From assembly GCA_020632715.1 (NCBI GenBank), contig JACKFA010000007.1:417526-481525 (forward strand): a DNA stretch of 64,000 nucleotides. The letters are read 5' to 3'. This document shows, piece by piece, positions 42,201-51,200 of this stretch. Below the pieces are notes generated by a model. The model was not told the origin of the DNA, made no database searches, and saw only the letters and a program-made list of their open reading frames with translations. This DNA comes from Deltaproteobacteria bacterium. Its GTDB lineage: Bacteria; Myxococcota_A; UBA9042; PHBI01. The position numbers and the translations under genes are program-made. How positions within the stretch are numbered: the first letter of the stretch is position 1; the number at the start of each line of letters is the position of its first letter.

Positions 42201-45200
42201 CTCGTGGAGCAGACCTTCCACGGCGGCTACGTCATCAACACGTTCCACCCGAACCGCGTCGTCGAGTTCACCGACAAGCTGCTCGTCGTGAACATGACCG
42301 GCCGCGACGTCCAGAACTACTACGGCTGGCTCGGCGTCGGCATGTACACGCGCGATGACAACACGACGAGCCCGCGCTGGGAGTCGACGGGCTACATCCA
42401 CCCGAACAACGGCAACTTCGACTTCCGCGACTCCGACGGCGAGGGGGTCGTCGTGGGCATCATGGATCGCAGCGCCGACGGCGACGGCGCGCAGATCCTC
42501 ATCGCCTCCCACGAGCCCCGCCAGACCTACTGGAACTGGAACGACCAATCCTACGTGGACAGCGCGGCGGACTGCGAGGGCCTCTTCGTGAACGGGAGCG
42601 GCCTCGTGGCGACGAGCTGCGCCTACGACTACACCTGGACCGGCCTCGCGGTGTTCTACGGGACCGACTACGGGAGCTATCGCGAGTGGTACGAGTACGA
42701 CCTGCCCGAGCTCGACCTCGGCGACCCGGACTATCGCGTCGCGGGCGTCTCCGACGACGACGTCATCGCGGGCCACGTGGTCGACTTCGATGACGGCTCG
42801 AGCCGCGTCATCACGTGGCGCCCGCAGGCCGACGACCCGTACTCCTTCGACGTCTTCACCGCCAACGCCGGCGCGGCCACCGCGAGCGACATCGTCGCGC
42901 GCCGCGGCGACGACGGCCACTACCTCGGCTCCGCGCGCCTCAACGGCGTGACCGTCCCGGGTGTCTGGTTCCCGACCGCGTTCGACCCGTCGGGCCTCGT
43001 CTTCGTGCCGGCGACCTACGAGGGCGCCAGCAACGTCGTGCTCCGCGACGTCGACGCGACCGGGCGCGCCGTCGGCTACGTGCAGATCGGCGGCGGCGAG
43101 CTCACGCCGGTCATCTGGACCCCGTCGGGCGGCGATCTCCCCGTCCTGACCGGGCAGGCCGTCGACGGCGGCCTCGCCGGTGGCGCCTCCATCCAGACCG
43201 CCTACGACGGCGCCGCCGTCGGCTTCCGCGCGGGCGGCAACGCCGCGTGGCAGCTCCGCGCGCCGCTCTACCCGACGGCGGACCTGGCGGACGTCTACAC
43301 CCTCCGCGACGGTCGCCCGGACTTCACGCTCGGCTCGACCGTGGACGACTACCAGCGCGCCGCGCTCTGGCCCTTCGCCAAGGCCGACGGCGGGAGCATC
43401 GCCGCCGAGGTGCTCCCCGAGCTCACGTTCAGCTCGGGCTTCGTGGCGGCCGGTGTCGCCGGCGGCGGCTTCATCGGCTACAGCATCAACGACGACAACG
43501 TCAGCGTCCCCGGCGTCGACGACAACACGACGCGCGTCCTGACGGTGTGGTCCGCCGACCCCGCGGCGCCCGGCGGCTGGGCGCCGTCACCGCTCGAGGC
43601 CGGGCAGGGGCTCCAGGTCGTGTTGAGCCTCCGCGACGGCGTCGTCATCGCGCGTCGCCGCGTGCCGGGTTGGTCGTGGCTCTACGACTACTACGCGGTC
43701 GCCACCGACGCCGACGGGCAGCCGTCGATAACGCAGCTCCCGCGCCCCGCCGACACCGTCGGCTTCGACTACATCAGCACCTACGACACCGGGCGCGGCG
43801 CGGTGATGCTCGAGGGCGAGACCTACAGCCCGGAGGTCGGCTACGAGAGGTGGTACCTCTACCGCGCGTCGGCCACCTCGGACGCCTGGTTCGCCTACAG
43901 CGCGCAGGACGCCTCCGGGATCGTCAACACCGCCTACCCCGAAGCGTCGCTCGGCGACGTGGCCATCGCGAGCGGCAGCAGCTCCTATCAGCGGGTCGTC
44001 GCCGAGGTGCGCGACGGCCAGTCGCGCGACGGGCACACCGCCGTCGAGCTCGTCGCCCCGGCCAGCGCCCACACCTACTTCCACGACCTGAGCCCCGCGG
44101 GGCACGTGTCCGGCTACTACCGGGTCGGCAACTACCAGCACGCCGTCGTGTGGCGGCGGACGGGCCAGAAGTCGTGGCAGGCCTTCGATCTCCACGTGAG
44201 CGGCAACTACAGCTATGCCTACGAAGTCACCGACGACATCGTCATCACCCAGAACGACGCCGACGCGACGACGAACGGCTACAACCGCCTCAGGGCGTGG
44301 GAGTGGAGCGGCGACGCCTACACGCGGGTGAACCTGCCGCTCGTCGGTGGTCGCGCGCCTGGCTACGACTTCGACCAGAACGCGAGGCGCGAGCTCCTCG
44401 CGAGCACCGGGCAGATCCTCGGCTCGATCTACACCGACCAGAGCCAGCGAGTCCCCGTGGTGTACTACCGCGAGGAGGGCTGTTCTCCCGACGCCGACGA
44501 GAGCCGCTGCTACCGCGCCGTGGAGCTCCCGGTGGGCGAGGGCACCAACGAATCGTACATCTACCGCTACGTGCCGCGGCATCGCCTCTTCATCGGCTAC
44601 ACGTACATCGACGACTACCCGACGCCGGTGATGTGGCGCGACACGAGCACCTCCGGGCCCCCCACCTACGAGCTGTTCCCGCTCGTCGACGGGTTCCGCG
44701 GCAACTTCTACTTCCGCTACCAGGACTCGCTCGACGTGTCGCCCTCGGGCGTCTTCTTCGTGACGCTCCGAGAATACAGCGCGAACCGCTACTACATGGT
44801 CGCGATCGTGCCCGACGAGACCGCGCCGTCCGGCTTCACCTACGTGTCGGTCGTCTCCGGCACCCAGAGCGCCGACACGATGGACCTCCTCGGCGACTCG
44901 GAGTGCTGGGCGTACCACCGCGCCACCGTCAACGGCGGCTTCGAGGCGGCGCCGGACCTCGGCGGGACGTCGAGCGGCAAGTCGACGGGGCCGCAGATCT
45001 GGGGCTGCGGCGTCGGCTCCGCGTCGTCGCTCGACGCGTGGAGCGTCATCTACCGCACGAACCGGAACCCGAGCTTCGGCTACCAGCTCGCGGTGAAGGA
45101 CGTCTGCCAGGAGTCGGTGACGAACACGGCGACCATCTCCACGAACACGCCGGAGATCACGAGCTCGAACAACTCCTCGTCGGCCACGACCGCCATCGCC

Positions 45201-48200
45201 ACGGCCGACGTCGCCGTCGCGCTCACCGCGAGCCAGGGCACGGCGGTCACCGGCGACGGCATCGAGTGGCAGGTCACCGTCTCGAACGGCGGCCCGGCCG
45301 CCGCGCGTGACGTCGTCGTCGACTTCACCGCCCCCGAGGGCACCGACGGCGAGCCCGAGCGCTGGACCATCGCCTCCCTCGCGGCCGGCCAGTCGCGCAC
45401 CTTCTACGCCTACGGCGAGGTCACGAGCGAGAGCAACGGCGTCGCCCTCGTCGCCGTCGCGAACGTCGCCAGCGCCGACATCGACTGCGGCACCGCCAAC
45501 GACACGGCGAGCGCCACGACCATCACGGGCAACCTCCCGAACGCCTACGTCCGGAAGACCGGCCCCGCCTCGGTCCGCCTGCGCGAGCCCTTCTCCTACA
45601 CCGTGACCTACGGCGCGAACGGCAACGTCACCTCCTACGGCGTGCAGGTCGACGACGCGCTGCCGACCCCGTTCATCCTGACGAGCGGCGATCAGAACGG
45701 CACGGCCTGGGACCCCTACATGCCCCCCGGCGAGCAGCAGTCCATCACGGTCACCGGCCGCGTCGACGACTGCGCCCTCGTGGGCCAGACCATCAAGAAC
45801 ACGGCGACCCTCACGGTCTGGGACGGCCCCGGCGAGCCCGGTCCCGACTCCTCCTTCGCCGACAACGCCGCGTCCGTCACGACGACGCTCCTCGCCCCCG
45901 CCGCGGCGCTCACGCTGAACGTGCTGCCGAGCCGCGACACCGTGACCACGGGCGAGACGCTGACCTACACGCTCTACTTCCGTAACGACAGCGCCGTCAC
46001 GGTCGCCGCGCCCGTCCTCGAGGCGACGCTCCCGGCCGCGGGCGCGACGCTCCGGCCGGCGAGCTTCACCACCCCCGCGACGAACAACGGGACGAAGCTC
46101 TCGTGGCAGCTCGCGGACGTCGCCCCGGGCGGCAACGGCTCCGTCACGTTCACGCTCGACGTGACCGGCACGCCCGGCGGGACCGGCAAGTTCACGACGA
46201 CGGCGTCGGCGACGTCGTCGTCGATCTGCCCGGCCTCGGTGACGTCGCCGGCGACGACGTTCTCGGCCACGAAGGGGCTCCGGATCGTGAAGTCCGCGAG
46301 CACCAACGCGGCGTGCTCGACGGGGGAGGTCACGTGGAACCTGACGGTGACGAACCCTGACGCGACGGCCGCGACGAACATCGTGGTCACGGACACGCTG
46401 ACGAGCGGACTCTCCTACGTGGGCGGCTCCATCACGGGCCCGGGCGCGCAGGCCGCCGGCGCGCCGGCGCTCCTCTGGAACGTCGGGACCATCCGGGCCG
46501 GCGAGGGCATCACGCTCACCTACCGCACGCGCGCCCCGGTGAGCGCGGGCGCCCTCGCGACGAACGTCGCCTACGTCGAGCGGAACGGCGTGCGCGTCGC
46601 CACCGCGGCGGCGGCGGCCCTGCGCGTCGACTGTGACGGCACCCTCGCCCTCGACAAGAGCTGGGACGGCACCTGCGCCCAGCCGGGTCAGGCCGTGAAG
46701 GTGACGCTCCGCTACAAGAACCGCGGCAGCGCGACCCTCACGGGCGTGAAGGTCGTCGACCCCGTGATGCCCGGCTTCACGAACATCGTGCCGGCGAACG
46801 GCGGCACGCTCGCGAACAGCGCGGTCACCTGGTCGATCACGAGCCTCGCGCCGGGCGCCGCCGCGGACGTGAGCTACACCGCGACCATCGACGCGAGCGC
46901 CGCGCGCGGGCAGCTCGTCCTCGATCGCGCCGTCGCGACCGCGGCGAACGCCCTCCCGCAGACCTCGAACCAGATCGCGGGCGTCGTGCTCATGTGCGAC
47001 GACGGCAACACGTGCACGACCGACACGTGCTCGATGGCCGCGGGCTGCGTGAACACGCTCACGCCGAACGACCTCGGCGACGCGACCTGCGACGGCGTCG
47101 ACGACAACTGCAACGGCCAGACCGACGAGGGCTACGTGCGCCTGGTCACCGGGTGCGGCGAGGGCGCCTGCCACCGCGAGGGGCTCACGAGCTGCGTGAA
47201 CGCGGACATCGTCGACAGCTGCCGCGAGGGCAGCGCGCTCAGCGAGGACGACGCGACCTGCGACGGCGTCGACGACAACTGCGACGGCGAGGTCGACGAG
47301 GACTTCGTCGGGACCGAGGTGAGCTGCGGCGACGGCGTCTGCGCGACGACGGTCCTGACGACCTGCGTCGACGGGGCGGTCGACGACTTCTGCGAGCCCG
47401 GGGATCCGACGAGCGACGTCGACGACACGTGCGACGGCGTCGACGACGACTGCAGCGGGGAGGCCGACGAGGACTACGTCGTCACGGCGACGAGCTGCGG
47501 TGACGGCGTCTGCGCCGCGTCGGGCGAGCTCTCCTGCGTCGACGGCCACGAGGTCGACAGCTGCAGCGAGGGCAACCCCCTCGCCGACACCGACACGACC
47601 TGCGACGGCGTCGACGACGACTGCGACGGCACCCCGGACGACGACTACGTCGCGCCGGCCTCGTCCTGCGGCGTGGGCGCGTGCCTGAACGCGGGCACCG
47701 TCGAGTGCGTCGCAGGCGACCTCGTCGACACCTGCGCGCCGAAGCCGAAGCTCTCGGAGAACGACGCGACCTGCGACGGCGTCGACGACAACTGCAACAG
47801 CGTCGCCGACGAGGACTACGTCGTCACGGGCACCACCTGCGGGACGGGCTACTGCGCGTCGGCGGGCTTCAAGGTGTGCAGCCTCGGCCACGAGGTCGAC
47901 AGCTGCGTCGAGCGCGACCCGCGCTCGGCCGACGACGCGACCTGCGACAACGTCGACGACAACTGCAACGGCGTCGCGGACGAGGACTTCGTCGGCGGCG
48001 AGCACAGCTGCGGCCTCGGCGTCTGCGAGTCGAGCGGCACCGTCGCCTGCCTCCCGGGCGGCGTCCGCATGGACACCTGCATGCCCGGGCCGAAGCTCTC
48101 GGAGCTCGACACGACCTGCGACGGCGTCGACGACAACTGCAACGGCGTCCCGGACGAGAACTACGTCGTCATGGCCACGTCCTGCGGCACCGGCGCCTGC

Positions 48201-51200
48201 GCCGCCGCGGGCTTCACGACCTGCCAGGCCGGCGGCGTCGTGGACTCCTGTCACGAGGGCACGCCCGCCGTCACGGTGGACGCGAGCTGCAACGGCGTCG
48301 ACGACGACTGCGACGGCGGCACCGACGAGGACTTCGTCGAGGCGCCGACGGCCTGCGGCACCGGGATCTGCCGCGAGAACACGGGCCACCTCGCGTGCGT
48401 GGACGCGGTCGTCCAGGACACGTGCGACCCGCACGCGGGCGCGCTCTCGGGCGAGCTCTGCAACGACCTCGACGACGACTGCGACGGCTACACGGACGAG
48501 ACGTTCGCGGACAAGGGCGTCGGCTGCGACGGCCCCGACGCCGACAGCTGCGCGAGCGGGCGCTACGTCTGCACCCAGGACGGGAGCGGGCTCACCTGCG
48601 CCGAGGACGGCACCGCGGGCGTCGAGGTCTGCGACAACGTCGACAACGACTGCGACGGCGAGACCGACGAGGGCTGCGACGACGACTTCGACGACTTCTG
48701 CGACGCCGCGATGGGCTGCCTCGCGAGCCCGACGCTCACGGTCACGGCGTGCCCGAACGGCTGCGGCGACTGCGACGACGCGCCGAGCACGGGCGCGTCG
48801 GTGAACCCGGGGGCGGTCGAGATCTGCGACGGGATCGACAACAACTGCGCGGCGGGCGTCGACGAGGGGTGCGACGACGACGGCGACGACTGGTGCGACG
48901 CGGCGATGGGCTGCTCGGACGACGTCGAGGTGCCGACCTGCCCGAACGGCTGCGGCGACTGCGCGGACACGAACGCGGCGGTCCACCCGCAGGCGACGGA
49001 GCGCTGTAACGGCGTCGACGACGACTGCGACACCGAGACGGACGAGGGCTTCGAGATCGGCGCCGAGTGCTCGATCGGGCAGGGCGCCTGCGCGGCCACC
49101 GGCCACGTGGTGTGCGCCTCGAGCCAGACGAGCACGACCTGCGACGCGCAGGGCGCGAGCCCGGTGCCGGAGCGCTGTGACGACGTCGACAACAACTGCG
49201 ACGGCGAGAACAACGAGGGCTTCGACCTCGGCGCGACCTGCACGGTGGGGCTCGGGATCTGCGCCCGCGAGGGCGTGCGCGAGTGCAAGGCGGACGGCAG
49301 CGCCGGGTGCTCGGCGTCGCCTGGCCCGCCGAGCCGGGCGGACGACCCGTGCAACGGCGTGGACGACAACTGCGACGGGAGCGTGGACCGCGTCGGCACG
49401 AGCGGCGCCTCGACCTGCCCGTCGCTCGAGACGGTCATCACGAGCGGCCCGCAGGCGGTCACGTCCGCGACGGACGCGACCTTCACGTTCAGCGACCCCG
49501 TCACGCCGCTGCGCTACACCTTCGAGTGCAGCCTCGACGGCGCGGCCTGGGAGCCGTGCGAGGGCGGCCCGACGGCGGCGCCGTGGGTGGTCGACGGGCT
49601 GCCCGTCGGCTCGCACACGCTGCTCGTGCGCGCGGTCGGGGGTGACGGGAGCGTCGATCCGACGCCTGCGATCTGGCAGTGGACCATCGACGACACCGTG
49701 CCGGACACGCTGATCCTGGCGCAGCCGACCGACCCGTCGCAGTCGGGCTCGGCGCACTTCGTGTTCGGGGCGACCATCACGAACGTGGCGGAGTACCGCT
49801 GCGTCCTCGACCCGGCGACGACGCCGCCGGCGGACGAGGCCTACGCGCCGTGCTCGGTCGCGACCGACTACGCGGGGCTCGCGGACGGGCCGCACGCGAT
49901 CTGGGTGTACGTCGTGAGCACGACGGGCGTGCGCGACCCGTCGCCGGCGACCTACGGCTGGGTCATCGACACCACGGTGCCCGAGACGGTCATCACGGAG
50001 GGGCCGGAGACGGTGACGGCGGACACGTTCGCGGACTTCGCCTACGAGGATCCGGAGGACGACAACGTCACGAAGTTCAACTGCCGGCTCGACGGGGACG
50101 CCTGGTTCCGCTGTGACGGCGGCGAGCGCGGCTTCTCCGAGCTCGACGGCGGGCTCCACGTGTTCGAGGCGCAGTCCATCGACGACAACGGCAACGTCGA
50201 CCCGACGCCTGCGCGCTGGGTGTGGACCGTCGACAACGACCCGCCGGACACGTTCATCCCGATCCACCCGACGGATCCGTCGCAGAGCGGCACGGCGAGC
50301 TTCGGGTTCGGGTCGGACGAGACGCCGGTGACGTACTTCTGCGTTCTCGACCCGGCCGACGTGGTCATCCCGGACGACGTGCCGCGCGCGCCGGCGCTCG
50401 AGGCGTACGAGCCGTGCTCGGAGGCGGAGCTCTTCACGGGGCTCGCGGACGGGCCGCACACGATCTGGGTGTTCGCGGTGGACGAGGTGGGCAACGCCGA
50501 CCCGACGCCCGCGACGTACAGCTGGGTCATCGACACGAGCTTCCCGGAGACGGAGATCACGAGCGGTCCGCAGTCGCCGTCGGGCATCGACGAGGGGGCG
50601 AGCTTCATCTACCGCGACCCGACGGACGAGCAGCTCGACACGTTCGAGTGCCGTCTCGACGGGGGCGCGTGGGTGGCGTGCGACGGCGGGGCGACGGCCT
50701 ACGACGCAGAGGCGCTCGAGGTCGGGGCGCACACGTTCCTCGTGCGGTCGTGCCGCGCGAACGGCGCGTGCGACCCGACGCCGGCGACGTGGAGCTGGAC
50801 GGTGTCCGAGAGCACCTGCCCGCGGGACCTCGCGGCGCCGACGCTCACGTGCCCGGCGGATCTGGTGACGGAGTGCGCGGACGGCGGGGCGCTGGTCGAC
50901 CTCGAGGCGTACGCGCCGACGGCGAGCGATCCGTGCGGTCCGGTCACGCTCGGGACGACGGCCGAGGGCGTGTTCCCGCTCGGGACGACGCCGGTCATCT
51001 TCTCGGCGACGGACGGCAACGGCAACGTCTCGACGTGCGTGGCGCGGGTGACGGTGGTCGACCGCGTGGCGCCGGAGCTCGTGTGCCCGGAGCCGGTGAC
51101 GCTGTCGACGGACGAGGGCGTCTGCAGCGCCTCGTACGCGCCGGCGCTCGGGACGGCGGTGGACGCGTGCTTCGCGGGCGACGCGGTGTCGGTGTTCACG

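Noticed and set aside
36258..42920. Minus-strand open frame of about 2,220 residues
   Set aside because: It is antisense to the giant gene, has low-complexity Arg/Val/Gly composition and arises from the GC-rich wobble pattern of the real frame. No domain, start signal or homologous motif is visible.
47085..49395. EF-hand interpretation of the CDGVDDNCNG motifs
   Set aside because: The Cys residues and missing flanking helices fit MopE-like motifs better than helix-loop-helix EF-hands.
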